A DNA stretch of 64,000 bases from Prosopocoilus inquinatus (GCA_036172665.1 CM069878.1:22495501-22559500); one strand, 5' to 3'; counted from the stretch's first letter, positions 12,448 to 22,745 are shown. Numbers and translations are program-made. The notes: a model not told the origin generated them from the letters alone.

Positions 12448-12977
12448 GGCTGCGTTTAGTTGATGGACAAAGCATCGAAGTTTGTAGAGGATAGTCGGAC
12501 AGTCTTCTAAACGAGATAACATAACGAACGTTAACACTTGTCGGAATTATCAGCTGTTATGCGTAGCAAATGAAATTGGTTGTAGAGGTTATGCTATAGT
12601 ACGTTAGGAAAGTTGCGTGTAGTGGAAATGATAAATAATTAAATAGAAGCAAATATACGGATTTATTCGAAATACTAATCCCTTACGCACAAACACCCTG
12701 TTTAATTTTTAAGGTTGCGTTTAGTTGATGGATAAACGATCGAAGTTTGACGAGGATAGTCGGACCGTCTTATAAATGGGAGAACATAACGAACGTTGAC
12801 ACTTTTCGGAATTATCAGTTGTTACGTGTAGCAAATGAAATTGATTGTAGAGGTTATTGTATAATATGTTAGGAAAGCTGCATATAATGACAATGTTAAA
12901 TAATTAAATATAAGCATGTATACGGATTTATTGGAAATTCTAATACCTTATGCACAAACACCATGTTTAACTTTTGA
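12448..12977. repeat. Tandem duplication, 2 x 265 bp
   Basis: Copies 12448-12712 and 12713-12977 are directly adjacent, start GGYTGCGTTTAGTTGATGGA, and remain clearly alignable with scattered substitutions. They abut the broken end of the gypsy pol remnant, so they could be two LTR-like or satellite units, but no TG/CA ends were found. Confidence 0.75.
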
Positions 12978-13019
12978 ACTACTTCGCTTATTGAATATAA
13001 CGTTCGTGTCGTTTGAGGA

Positions 13020-13480
13020 TTTCATCAACCTGAGCTTGCTAAGCCGGTGTGCTTAGTTTTGGCATCGGTGGATTGCTGACTTCAAAACCAAACGCTTTGA
13101 ACCACGGAGTTCCAAATAAGTTTCCGGCGTCATGAGAGTCTGCTACCAACAATCGGAGTCGTCGAACTCGTTGTCCAATTCGCGCCTCGCAGACGAACTA
13201 TCCTTTTAACGAATTTGACTACTAATCGGTTTAATGGTAGGTCTGCCCAACGACGTGGTATCGTGGTCCTGGTTTATCTTGACCGTTGTCACTGGTGCTG
13301 AAAAGTTGGTGAAGTTGTTGTTGACCACCACCGTCCCTCTGTTACGAACCGAATCGTCCATGACCGTCTCCCTTTGATTGAAAAACCACTTGAATATGGC
13401 CAATCTTACCGCAATTATGACACTTCAACTTTCGATGGAAACATTCTGCTCGTTGATGCTTCTTTCAGCAGTCTGGACAC
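13020..13480 (-). pseudogene. gag end and pol start of the decayed gypsy element
   Basis: On the minus strand near 13,480-13,400 two CCHC knuckles can be traced. The first, C-P-D-C, has a stop codon where Gly is expected; the second, C-H-N-C-G-K-I-G-H, lacks its last Cys. Further on, near 13,060-13,110, an N-L-F-G-T-P-W-F-K-A-F-G-F stretch matches the N-L-x-G-R-D-W-L linker between protease and RT in gypsy elements. The protease D-S/T-G itself is not visible. Stops and frameshifts make it non-functional. Confidence 0.5.
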
Positions 13481-13747
13481 GATTGAAACTTGGTCTTCGG
13501 TTTGCTCTTGCCGCTCTCGGGGTACTGTTACTTGCTGCCACAGTTAGGCCTTCTTAACTTCGATCGGCCTCTGATTGTTTGACTTTGGGTTGATGTCCCT
13601 GGTCTTCATTGCACATAAGCTGTCTGAGACATTTCGTAAACTTGAGCGATTTATTGTATATTGTCTATAGTTGGTTCTGCATTTTGTAACGCTGTGGTTC
13701 TAACCTGCTCATACGGCGTATGAAGAATAAGCATGTCGCCTACATGT

Positions 13748-14206
13748 TCAACAAGAAGCGATTGTCCACAGCCTTCTCGTGGACAGTTCATTGTAGGTGA
13801 TGTTTCCCAAATTGCGATCGCCGTGCAGTTTCTGCAATAATTTGTATGTATCATTGCCAATCCAGGATAGAAAATATGCTCGACGTTGGTTGTTATTAAC
13901 AACTTGATACGCTGTAAAATGCTGTTGCAGGCGGTCTAAATAAGTATCCCAATCATTAGTGGGTGAATACGATGGAAAAGCAGGCGCGTTGATCAAAACG
14001 AAATGTTCACCAACCTTCGCTGCACAATTACCAGCTGCTGTAATACTAGTTATCATTCGAAGTAACTGATCCATCAATTGCCTGCCTAAGTCTCGGTACT
14101 GTTGCTCACGATCCTTACGTTCTTGACGTTCTTGGACCACTAACGCTACCAAAGATTTAATCGGATCTTCTTGTTTAGACCCCATCTCTTCCGTTTTAGG
14201 CATCAT
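13748..14206 (-). pseudogene. gag N-terminal part of the decayed gypsy element
   Basis: A 152-codon frame opening with an Arg/Glu/Gln-rich helix, followed by P-A-F-P-S-Y-S-P...D-W-D-T-Y-L-D-R-L-Q-Q-H-F and R-R-A-Y-F-L-S-W-I-G, the hallmark core of Mag/CsRn1-style gypsy Gag (the Phe/Trp-rich capsid start). It runs out of frame at about residue 143; capsid sequence continues in another frame (13651-13902). The start Met lies about 45 bp past the primer site, as expected for these compact elements. Confidence 0.7.
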
Positions 14207-14248
14207 GATCTATACTAATAATCTTCTTCTGCCACCGTTAGATTCTAT

Positions 14249-14264
14249 CCCATCGTCGTCGCCA
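14249..14264 (-). other. Primer binding site, tRNA-Ser type
   Basis: The minus strand reads TGGCGACGACGATGGG next to the LTR. It resembles the complement of the 3' end of insect tRNA-Ser(GCU). It fixes direction and the inner LTR edge within a few bases. Confidence 0.6.
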
Positions 14265-14376
14265 ATTTTATTTGTACTTTTATTAAGATCAAATTAAAAT
14301 CATGTTGGACATTGACAAAAGCCGCTTTCCAATTGCCAAAATTAGCTACCCGGAGCTCCTCTGAAGTGACCCAACA
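14265..14376 (-). repeat. Short LTR of the decayed gypsy element
   Basis: On the minus strand it begins TGTTGGGTCACTTCAGAGG and ends in an AATAAAA-rich run before the primer site, about 105-112 bp. The inner edge could be 14265 or 14272. The partner LTR is not in the window. Confidence 0.5.
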
Positions 14377-15276
14377 TGTTCTAATTGTAGGGTGCGGAAC
14401 GCACTTGAACTGATCTTTTTACTTTCCTCCGTCCCCTCACGCATGTATCCATCCTGTATCTATAAACACACATATATCACGCTTATATGACTTATGCAGT
14501 GTTCCCATTAAAATCTTGGAAGTGTAGTTCGTATCAGTTCAGATCATCTCAGGTGCTTGAAATTCGTAATTGGAAAGCGGCTGAAATGTATTTTTGAAAC
14601 TGCTCGTTTCTATAGGAACATACAGCAGTATTGTATGAAGTGCAACCTGCATAGTACATTAAAAACACAACAAGAAATTATCAGCCTACTTTAGAAAACA
14701 ATCGGAAAACAATCTGGTACATGTATTTTCCCACTCTCTTGACCTTAGAAACAATGTAAGTTGCCTACCTTACGATGTCAACAGGTGAAGCTGGCAATGC
14801 GCGTTCCATACGGAAATGCGACTTGACTTGTATGGCTATCTCAATGATTTCGTTAAGCATATCAATTTTTGTTAATGTCGGTTGTACTGTCACTCATGAA
14901 AGTCTAATCCACTTGTTTGACTAAATGATGTAAGGTAAATAGGTCATATCTGGTAATTGGCTGTAAAGTTACTTTTCTAGGAAGTTGTGAGGCCTTGTAA
15001 GATATTAATACAATCCGTTGGTCTGATAAGGACGTATCCAAAATAGATGCGAAATAATTTCTTTTATCGGCATTCGTTAATATAATTAGCGATACAGTAA
15101 GCTCCTGTAGTACCTCCGTTCAATGCATATTCTAATCAGAAAATGGAAGGAACATAAAGACAAACTTATATTTCAATTTCTCTTTGTTAATTCACTAATT
15201 TTCCCTCACTATTGCATTCTCAGTTATTATTATATTTATTATATTTATTATATTTATTATATTTATTATATTTATT
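14377..15276. other. Anonymous DNA with a (TTATATTTAT)n microsatellite
   Basis: No gene. A roughly 20-bp inverted match to the LTR interior lies at 14,563-14,582. At 15,224-15,280 a 10-bp unit is repeated about five and a half times. Confidence 0.5.
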
Positions 15277-15548
15277 ATATTAGTTTATTCTCGATCTGTC
15301 ATGTTGACTGATTCTTGTGACACAATTACCGTAATGTCTGTGAGCAATAAAGTAATTTAAAATTAAAATGACTTTGTTCGTAGAAAGTTTCAGGCTGGTC
15401 AAGCTTATTGGCTCATGATTATCGTTCAGAAAATATTGTATTAAGAAAATTCATCGTAAAATGTGATGGAGCACCATCTTCTTAATACGAGTCATCATGT
15501 TAATACCAGGGGCTTTCAAATTTGCTGTATTTGAGGAATTATTGAGTT
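15277..15548 (-). pseudogene. Tc1/mariner-superfamily transposase 3' scrap
   Basis: On the minus strand a D-G-A-P-S-H-F motif is followed by sequence alignable to 62,044-62,285 on the plus strand. This is the second catalytic Asp block (Q-Q-D-G-A-P-x-H) of IS630/Tc1/mariner-type DDE transposases. A 16-base insertion and frameshifts have broken it. Both copies share about 250 bp including the non-coding 3' end. Confidence 0.5.
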
Positions 15549-15834
15549 ACGGAGTAAATTTAAATAATATAATTGAACAGATAAAATTACGATCGCTTTT
15601 AGACCTGACATTACAGTAGGATAACAAATTGAAGCGGATTTGCTACATAATAAGCTACCCCATGCAAGGCGGACATGCTAGCTGAGAAAGCATAATGAAA
15701 GTTTTTAAAACATTTTTTTGCAAATCGTTTTTGATCGTAGGATGTCGCTGTTGTACCTATTGACCACTATTAGATCGCATTTGCGAATAACTTGGTTAAA
15801 TCGTTTTTGATTTGCAGTGAGAATTTCGAGCTAT

Positions 15835-15883
15835 GTCTCTGCTGACGAAGCCCCAAGCAGGGCTGAAACAGCTGTATAGAGGC
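15835..15883 (+). ncRNA. Hammerhead ribozyme, family 1, copy 1 (core intact)
   Basis: Stem I is formed by GUCUCUG (15835-15841) and UAGAGGC (15877-15883), seven pairs with two G-U. Core CUGACGA is 15842-15848. Stem II is AGCCC/GGGCU (849-853, 860-864) with loop CAAGCA. GAA (865-867) then A15.1 opens a minimal stem III made of the palindrome ACAGCUGU (868-875), and A876 completes the cleavage triplet GUA. All canonical core positions are present. The predicted cut is after 15,876. A self-complementary stem III is the hallmark of dimeric hammerheads in retroelements. Confidence 0.85.
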
Positions 15884-16148
15884 TGCTAGAGGTTTTCACT
15901 GCAATCAAAAACGATTTGCAAAAATTTTTATTTACAAACTTTCATTATACTTTGACAGCAAGCATGGCCGCCTTGCATGGGGTAGCTTATTATGTAGCAA
16001 ATCCGCTTCAATTTGTCTATCCTACTGCAATGTCAGGTCAAAGAGCGATCGTAGGATGTCGCTGTTTTATCTATTTACCACTATTACATCGCATTTGCAA
16101 ATAAATTAGTCAAGTCGTTTCTGGTTTGTAGTGGGAATTTCGAGCTAC

Positions 16149-16197
16149 GTCTCTGCTGACAAAGCCCCAAGTAGGGTTGAAACAGCTGTGTAGAGGC
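16149..16197 (+). ncRNA. Hammerhead ribozyme, family 1, copy 2 (mutated core)
   Basis: Same layout as the copy 314 bp upstream: seven-pair stem I, stem II AGCCC/GGGUU, palindromic stem III ACAGCUGU. Core G8 is A (CUGACAA) and the cleavage-site base is G (GUG), both predicted to abolish cleavage. Confidence 0.75.
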
Positions 16198-16332
16198 TGC
16201 TCGAGGTTTTCACTGCAATCAAAAACGATTTGCAACAATATTTTTTTATAATATTGAACATGTAGTGTGTTATTTATTATTCCTACCAGACGTTTACTTT
16301 TTCTCTTGAATTGCACGTGAGTGCAACTTATA

Positions 16333-16451
16333 GCGTTTTCCACTGGCTGCATCGACGTGCACTGAGGGTATCTACATCTCGTTTTATATATAAAGCTGAA
16401 CCGAGATGGAAATACACTCGGTGCACACTAGTGCAGTCAGTGGAAAACGCT
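16333..16451. mobile_element. 119-bp hairpin MITE
   Basis: Ends read AGCGTTTTCCACTG and its exact reverse complement, flanked by TA-rich sequence (TAT / TAT). The arms of about 55 bp are imperfectly complementary. Too short to code. It could fold into a microRNA-like hairpin, but transposon ends explain it better. Confidence 0.65.
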
Positions 16452-16643
16452 ATTAGTAAGTGCAAGTTTTCTTGTGCTCTTGTAATATTAAAATTGGTAT
16501 CGAAAGTTTTATTTCAAAGTGTGCTAGATATTCAGATAATTTTAATTAGCGGTGTTAGTTGCCTACGGTTATCATGCTTTGACATGATTATTTTAAAAAT
16601 CAACATAAGAATATGTTGCATAATAAAATAATGTCGCTGTATA

Positions 16644-17163
16644 GGTTTTTCCAATTACAGCGTCAGAACTTTCAAATGATAACTACAAATGATAGCCCAT
16701 TCATCTTTATTTAATTTTGAAGAATGAATGATGGCATTATGTTTTAAAAGTAATATCGTTTAAATATCTTCCTCGACTTTGTCTGATGCGCATTCTGAAG
16801 GCCCAACTTGCGACTATTCTCTTACATATATCGCGTGTTATATTTGTAACGCTTTATTGAATGTTCCGTTTAAGATCGAGAATTATTTGTGGCTTATTTT
16901 TGTAAAAATTATGCTTGTTTGTAAATCTATTCCATGGAAAACAATATCTTTTCTGCAAAAAACGGATCAACATTCAATTGCTCAAGAGCCTTTGAGTGAT
17001 TTGAACTTTATAAGCCATCAAATAGAGATCTTTATAAAAAATTCCTTGTCCGTATTAGCTTGATACAATGGACTGAAGTCATTTTTTATCAAGATTAGCC
17101 ATTTATATTTCAAAGCAATCTCGTTTTTGGCATTAAAGTTCTGACGCACTGATTGGAAAACTC
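16644..17163. mobile_element. TA-flanked MITE, 520 bp
   Basis: Inverted ends of about 30 bp: GGTTTTTCCAATTACAGCGTC at the left and a 5-mismatch reverse complement at the right, each continuing into GTCAGAACTTT. A 94-codon plus frame inside (16779-17063) has no recognisable domain and may be residual. Confidence 0.65.
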
Positions 17164-19612
17164 TTTAATTTATGTAGATGAAATTTAAAAAATTAATGAT
17201 GCGAATACGTTCCTTATGTTATATATAATTTAGCAACTATTTTATTTTCATTAGTTTTGATAGGCGCACATTTTGCTTGCACGACAAGAAGACTAGGAAT
17301 GTAATTTTAATAAAATGAGGACATTGCTTGCCCGCTTCAATTCTGGTAGTTCAATAAAAACGGACAGACAAAACCGTAAAGACAATGTATGCGCCATAAA
17401 TTACACATATCTCGTATAAAACTTTCAACGGCGGTTCGCTACTACGAAAGAATCTTATTTATATTAATACGTAGACATAAAAGCGCCGTTATTTTGCAGA
17501 CAAATAATTTTCGGGCGGGCCGCTTGAAAAAAAATATCGAAAATAGCCTGGAAGTAATTTAAAAAACTTGCGGACATCGGGGAATAGAAACATATACGTG
17601 TCACGAACCCAATGGAGAAAGTTTTTAAATTCACTTGGATATATTACGTCATAAAATATCGATAAAACTGTCAATTTTACTTCCCTTTTATTTCTCCTCG
17701 TATAATGAAATTGCTATACCGTGTGGTCCAGCGATGTAACATTGCGACACCACCAGACTTTCTGTGTTGCTATATATAATTTAATTGGTTCGGTCCTTCC
17801 AAACATAAACGTGCTCTATAAAATTTACAGACTTGTGCTGTTAGTAGTATTTATGGATAAATGAAATTCCGACGATCATTTATTGCAACAGTGTAAATAT
17901 ATATCAATCACTTTAAAAGTGAACGTGCTAAGATTTTTTTATGTATTAAATTTACTTTGAAAACGATTTCAACTTTATGTGTCCTTCCATTTAAAGACTT
18001 GCTACCTTTATAATAAATGAAATTGCAGACACACAAGAGGAGATAACTTATAAGACTTTAAGATCGCGATATTTGAACATTTTAGTATAGGCTACCCATC
18101 AATAAAATCAGAATAACTTCGTGTTTTACAATGTAATAAAAACGTGGAAGTAAAATGGGTTACCTATTTCAAAACCATAAAAAGTAAAACAAGATTTGCA
18201 GTTGTTTGTAGTAACAACAGAAGAGTTGAAATCTGCAAAGAAAAGAATGACGTCTTTTTATATGTATACACATTTGCTTTTCTTTCCTCATTCCTCTTGA
18301 TAATGTAAATGAATTTGTCACTGATGTGGCAAGAAAGCTTTCATCGATTTTTATAAAAACAAAAACATATAAACTGAAAGAACTCTCTCTTCCCTATTAC
18401 GTACAGCTTAGATACTCGAGTTAACTGCGGAAGTTATCGTACGGGCTAATGCAAAATGAACTTTATTTGAGACAAGTAGACGCAGAAAAAGTGTTCGCAC
18501 ACGAAATACGGCCGAATTTCGGTAGCAAAGTAACGAACGTACGTTTTTTACTTTAAACTTAAATAAAAAAGAGCAAAGTTTGAGCGAAAATAAGAATCTA
18601 GTCTGGTCACACACTGCGAACGAACTGCAGGCGTACCTACCTAAATCGAAAAGAACAACAAAAATCTAAAGTTGGACGGAGTTAGCGGCATTATCTCTGA
18701 ACAGGGCTGTCCCAGGGGCTTTCGCACACAAACACACACTTACAGTTTGAAAGTTGGCAGTATTGGATACAGTTTGGATAAATCTAACGATAAAATATAT
18801 ATGTGCACTCACTCTGACTAACAAATGCAACTTTCGAGCGGGAAATATTTAGCATATAATGAAATTTGAAACACGTATTCCCTTACAGGTCAAATTAAAT
18901 ATTAACGTGAAACAGAAACGTTGGAAACGTAGGTATCACAAACAATAATATTAAATAAAGATTAACGAATGAAATAAACATTGAAAGCTTTGAAAGCAGA
19001 AAATAAATTACTTTAACGTAACGTTAGAATTAATAATATGTATTAAATACCCTTAATATTTTTTCCTAAGAGAGAGGAACTAAAAACAACCTAGACAACA
19101 ATAATAATCTATAAGATTGGAGCTAATAGAATATCTAGAAAATTTCACAGATTTAGAAAACGAGCAAGGATTAGCGTACAAACAACAAGCGAAACAGGAA
19201 CCTAAGAGAAGTAAGTTAAAATAAGAAAAATGCAGTAAAATATATACTGAATAAAATCACTCCAGAAAATCAAGAATTAAATAAAATAAATCAGGAGAAA
19301 GCATATAGACAAGACAAAAAAACTATAACACCGAAATAATTAAAAAAGTAATACGAGGCAACAAAATGTGAAAGTAATAACTAGTAACTCTGCACAAAAA
19401 AATAAGCATAATGTAGAAAACTATCAGAAAACCATTTTTCCTTGATAAAAAAAATCAATAACTTAAAATGCAATTAACTACCATGTAAATGTTACTACCC
19501 GCAGTAATATTTTAAGCAAAATGCTGTTCATAATGTTGAGCACAGCTGACTAATTAAAACAAAACTAGGAAAAAGGTTGACGTAGTCATTTTACGAACGG
19601 TAGTTTCAATAA
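17164..19612. other. Anonymous AT-rich DNA
   Basis: No gene supported. Short minus frames (17489-17674, 18408-18614) show no family features. From 19,000 to 19,450 the plus strand is A-rich and repetitive in texture. Confidence 0.5.
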
Positions 19613-19703
19613 ATTATTTTGATAATGTTTAATGTATTGGAGACTGTGGCTTGTCTAACAATAAATTTGGATTTGATTCCTAACCACAATATGTTTTTTT
19701 AAA

Positions 19704-19748
19704 AACTAAATACATATTACGGCAGCTATGCTGCCATCTTCAGTAGTT
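19704..19748 (-). ncRNA. Hammerhead ribozyme, family 2, 3'-end copy (mutated)
   Basis: Minus strand: stem I AACUA/UAGUU, core CUGAAGA, an extra U, stem II GGCAGC/GCUGCC, then GUAA instead of GAAA, and stem III AUAUGUAU. The A13-to-U change should inactivate it. It is the counterpart of 21,100-21,144. Confidence 0.7.
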
Positions 19749-19861
19749 GCGACTTCTATCCTACTAAATCACAGGAGAAGTGACGGTGTCATACTTATCG
19801 CTACCTTATATACTAAGTGCGTTCCGCTCCAATGAAGCGTGCGCTTCCAGTAGCGAGCGCC

Positions 19862-20413
19862 TCATCGGGTTGCGTCAATTAAGTCAAGCAACACAGAACC
19901 TGCCAAAGGCCCGTGATCGGCGTTCATTAAATCATTACTGGTTTTGTGTATAAAAATGGTTTCAAAACCGTCTAATTCCCTGCTGTTTGACGTTGCTTTT
20001 ACTAACCTAAGATTACTTAAATCTATTTTATGACTGGTGTCAAAAATATGCTGGGCAACACTGGATTTTTCAATTCTATTGTACTTCAAGTGAACTAAGT
20101 GTTCCTTAAAACGTGTTAGTATGTTTCTTTTTGTTTGTCCAATATATTTTTTAGAGCACCCTTGACAAAATATTTCAAAGATCCCTGATTTCTCATTTGG
20201 TTCAGTTTTGTCCTTGGGGTTTGTTAGTAAACGTTTTAGAGTGTTGTTATTAGTATATGCAATTGTGTACCCTTGTGTTTTAAAAATGTTATTTAAACCT
20301 TTAGAGCAGCTTTTGTCAAACGGAATTTTAATATATTTAGACGTGTTTGTTTCTGCTGGTAACAAAGTGGTAAATTTTTTGATATTGGCCTTATTTACAA
20401 TTTTCCTTAACAT
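19862..20413 (-). pseudogene. GIY-YIG endonuclease domain of the Penelope-like element
   Basis: A 183-codon frame. Residues 77-81 read G-I-F-E-I and 90-96 Y-I-G-Q-T-K-R, the two halves of the GIY-YIG signature. They are followed by R-x-x-E-H (catalytic Arg about 101) and a Glu/His region near residues 104-125, with Cys83 and Cys86 between, as in Penelope endonucleases. The first 60 residues are the RT-to-endonuclease linker. The domain itself is open to its natural stop near the C-terminal D-L-I-D-A-T, but the RT in front of it is broken, so the copy is dead as a whole. Confidence 0.85.
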
Positions 20414-20857
20414 ATTTTCTACAATATCTACTGAGTAACCATTGCAATTTGCTACATCTTTAACAAATTTAAGTTCTTTTTGTACCTTTCTTTGGACAGT
20501 GGGAAGTTAACTAATCTATTAAGTAGGAAAGTAATTGCAGAATACTTATGTGATAAGGTATGTTGTGAATCATTAACAATAAATCTATTGGTGTTTGTTT
20601 CTTTCCTATATACATATATCAAATTCTAATTTGTTTTCACTATTTCTAATAACCAAGGCATCCAGGAATGGTAATTTTCCATTTACCTCTTTTTCAAACG
20701 TGAATATAATACTAGGAAATTTAGAATTTAAAATATCCAAAAAATCTTCTATTCTGCATTCCTTGGTATTAAAAACAGCGAAAACATCATCTACATATCT
20801 AAACAATATTCTAGGGAAATAAGTACAATTTTCTTTGAGTGACGTTTCTAAATTACG
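20414..20857 (-). pseudogene. Reverse transcriptase fragment of the Penelope-like element
   Basis: Begins abruptly at the inverted-repeat junction near 20,857. The catalytic block R-Y-V-D-D-V-F-A-V-F lies at 20,777-20,803, followed by the K-L-P-F-L-D palm motif about 45 residues on. A frameshift near 20,608 and stops near 20,450 separate it from the endonuclease, although both lie in the same register overall. Fingers and most of the palm are missing through 5' truncation. Confidence 0.8.
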
Positions 20858-21099
20858 TCAAGCAACAGGGAATTAGACGGTTTTGAAACCATTTTTATAC
20901 ACAAAACCAGTAATGATTTAATGAACGCCGTTCACGGGCCTTTGGCAGGTTTTGTTTTGCTTGATTTAGTTGACCCAACCCAGTGAGGCGCTCGCTACTG
21001 GAAGCGCACGCTTCATTGGAGCGGAACGCACTTAGTATATAAGGTAGCGATAGGTATGACACCGTCACTTCTCCTGTGATTTAGTAGGATAGAAGTCGC

Positions 21100-21144
21100 A
21101 ACTACTGAAGATGGCAGCATAGCTGCCGAAATACGTATTTAGTT
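21100..21144 (+). ncRNA. Hammerhead ribozyme, family 2, 5'-end copy
   Basis: Plus strand: stem I AACUA (21100-21104) with UAGUU (21140-21144); core CUGAAGA (105-111); one extra U at 112; stem II GGCAGC/GCUGCC with loop AUA; GAA (128-130); stem III palindrome AUACGUAU (131-138); cleavage triplet AUU, cut after 21,139. The extra base before stem II is unusual against the textbook core but recurs in families 2, 3 and 4 here. Confidence 0.75.
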
Positions 21145-21205
21145 TTTAAAAAAAAAATATTGTGGTTAGGAGTCAAATCCAAATTTATTATTTTGATAAT
21201 GTTTA

Positions 21206-22226
21206 TTTAATAATAAAATTGCAGGTTGTACAATAAATTTTATTAATTAAAAAGATATTAATAATGATAATAATAACAGGCCTTTATTGTCAATACAATA
21301 AAACAGAGAAGAGGACAAACGGGAGAAGTTCAGCATAGCTGTTCTTAACACTTAACCCAGACTTATTAAAGCGATAGATAATATCTGTAATGTTTGAGAT
21401 CAAAAATAAACATATTGCTATGTTTTAAGCCTGGCTGTTAGCCCTTTTTGGTTCTTTTTGCAACTCAGGGTTTTGGGCTCTGAAGGGATGGAAACCCTCC
21501 AACTCTTGTTGTAGATGACCTAAAGACTCATTTACTTTACACACGTGAGAACACCGGAATTCACGATAGCCAAATCGTCTGTTCAGGTTAGCACTTCTTG
21601 TGTGAGTTTGACTTTCGCTTTACGCACAACTGTCTAATGATGCTCTGGGTTTGCACCTGTTGCACCAATTAAACACCTGCCGTTTTGCAATTGCTTCATT
21701 TAAATAAGTTGTTTAAATGCTGAACGCAAAAATTTCTATTACTAAAATAATAATAGTGAGTGACGACTTGCGCCAAGCCACGCGCTTGTTATCGTGATTG
21801 AGTTTTTTGGATTTAACTTTGTTTTATCCAGTCTGTATGATGATAATGATGTTGATGTCTTGGTCCCAATTGCGGATAATGTTCTCTATCTCACAATAAA
21901 ATCCACTTTCAACTTGAAACATTTATTACAACGAATCTATATTTTACGATATTTTTATTTTTAGAGAGATGTTTTCCTTTTGGGATTTACTTAAAATCTG
22001 TCCGCTCAATCTCAAGTTGTCGTCTTCTAAGCCTCCTTTCTCCACCAGTTCCGCCCCACTCAGACGTTCCGGCACGAATCGCGCGCATCGACCGCATCTA
22101 GGGACATTTTTATGTTGCAAAATTAGAATCCCTAACTTATCAAAGCAATCTAAAATTTTAGTTGGTACTAGCTGTGACATATGACATATGACCAACCAGC
22201 CAGTGTCATGTTGTTTACAAACATTT
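21206..22226. other. Anonymous DNA with a GC-richer patch
   Basis: AT-rich except 21,960-22,200, where frames of 71 (plus) and 83 (minus) codons overlap antiparallel. Neither has a recognisable domain. TCACAATAAA-like strings are scattered. Confidence 0.45.
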
Positions 22227-22646
22227 AGAAATTTTTTGATAACTGAACACGTTAGTACACATTTTTGAGTAGTTTACAGTTCAATCTGCTTGTCTTAAAG
22301 TTTTTCTAATGTTAAATACAAATTCGTTCCTAACCTAACTCAAATGTTTGCTTCAAACTTAACTATTTTTTATAATAATTTCTAAATTAAATATTACACC
22401 TGTTTTACTATAAATAAATCAAAATATCATTTCTAAATTTTTTGATAACTGAACACGTTAGTACACATTTTTGAGTAGTTTACAGTTCAATCTGCTTGTC
22501 TTAAAGTTTTTCTAATGTTAAATACAAATTCGTTCCTAACCTAACTCAAATGTTTGCTTCAAACTTAACTATTTTTAACAATAATTTCTAAATTAATTAT
22601 TACACCTGTTTTACTATAAATAAATCAAAATATCATTTCTAAATTT
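22227..22646. repeat. Recent tandem duplication, about 2 x 206 bp
   Basis: GATAACTGAACACGTTAGTA recurs at 22,238 and 22,444 with nearly identical sequence throughout both units. The few differences are in A/T runs. The high identity marks a young local duplication. It lies just upstream of a candidate exon, so in an intron if that exon is real. Confidence 0.85.
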
Positions 22647-22687
22647 AAACACAATTGTTTAATCTAAAATTGTTTTTCTCGCCGCAG

Positions 22688-22745
22688 GTGTTTGTGTTGC
22701 CAAACAGTCAAGCCGTCAAAAGGTGCCTGGGCAACTTGTGGACCG
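22688..22745 (+). CDS. Candidate internal host exon, 58 nt
   Basis: A pyrimidine-rich tract followed by GCCGCAG marks an acceptor, and ACCG|GTAAGT is a perfect donor. The 58 bases between are distinctly GC-richer than their surroundings and open in all three frames, so phase cannot be chosen. I do not recognise the peptide in any frame. The combination of strong splice signals and composition is suggestive only. Confidence 0.35.

Larger units (their letters stand above)
12978..14376 (-). mobile_element. Decayed Ty3/gypsy element, 5' part
   Basis: Minus-strand order: a short LTR (about 14376 to 14265, starting TGTTGGGTCAC), a tRNA-Ser-type primer site, gag, two defective zinc knuckles, then a pol scrap ending near 12,978. 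Short LTR, primer type and Gag style resemble the Mag group. The 3' two thirds are missing, replaced by the tandem duplication. Confidence 0.65.
15591..16250 (+). mobile_element. Hammerhead-bearing repeat unit pair (retrozyme-like)
   Basis: Two direct copies of a ribozyme-containing unit lie about 314 bp apart, embedded between partly inverted flanks (15591-15700 pairs with 15935-16055). The unit runs from a GCAGTGRGAATTTCGAGCT block through the ribozyme to a CACTGCAATCAAAAACGATT block. Related sequence is at 40,680-41,045 and, as flank only, at 23,537-23,640. No protein is encoded. Tandem units of about 300 bp delimited by hammerheads are the known design of metazoan retrozymes; assignment to that class is inference. 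Confidence 0.65.
19613..21205 (-). mobile_element. Penelope-like element with 19-bp target duplication
   Basis: The insertion 19632-21186 is flanked by the perfect 19-bp repeat ATTATTTTGATAATGTTTA (19613-19631 and 21187-21205). Minus-strand order: an inverted copy of the 3' end (about 21186 to 20860), a truncated RT piece, a GIY-YIG endonuclease, then the 3' end. The terminal roughly 300 bp is therefore present at both ends in opposite orientation, a known feature of Penelope-like insertions. Each end carries a hammerhead motif. RT and endonuclease share one frame apart from internal breaks. Confidence 0.85.

Noticed and set aside
13206..13403. 65-codon minus frame as an independent gene
   Set aside because: It lies inside the gypsy gag-pol region in the wrong frame relative to the recognisable knuckle and linker motifs.
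14321..14582. Inverted pair GCCGCTTTCCAATT as a MITE
   Set aside because: One arm lies inside the gypsy LTR and only about 20 bp match, so it is more likely an LTR scrap than a transposon.
15222..15280. Possible CRISPR-like or satellite array
   Set aside because: A plain 10-bp AT microsatellite without spacers.
16333..16451. MicroRNA-like hairpin
   Set aside because: Exact inverted ends with TA-rich flanks and no loop or arm asymmetry typical of a miRNA; a small MITE explains it.
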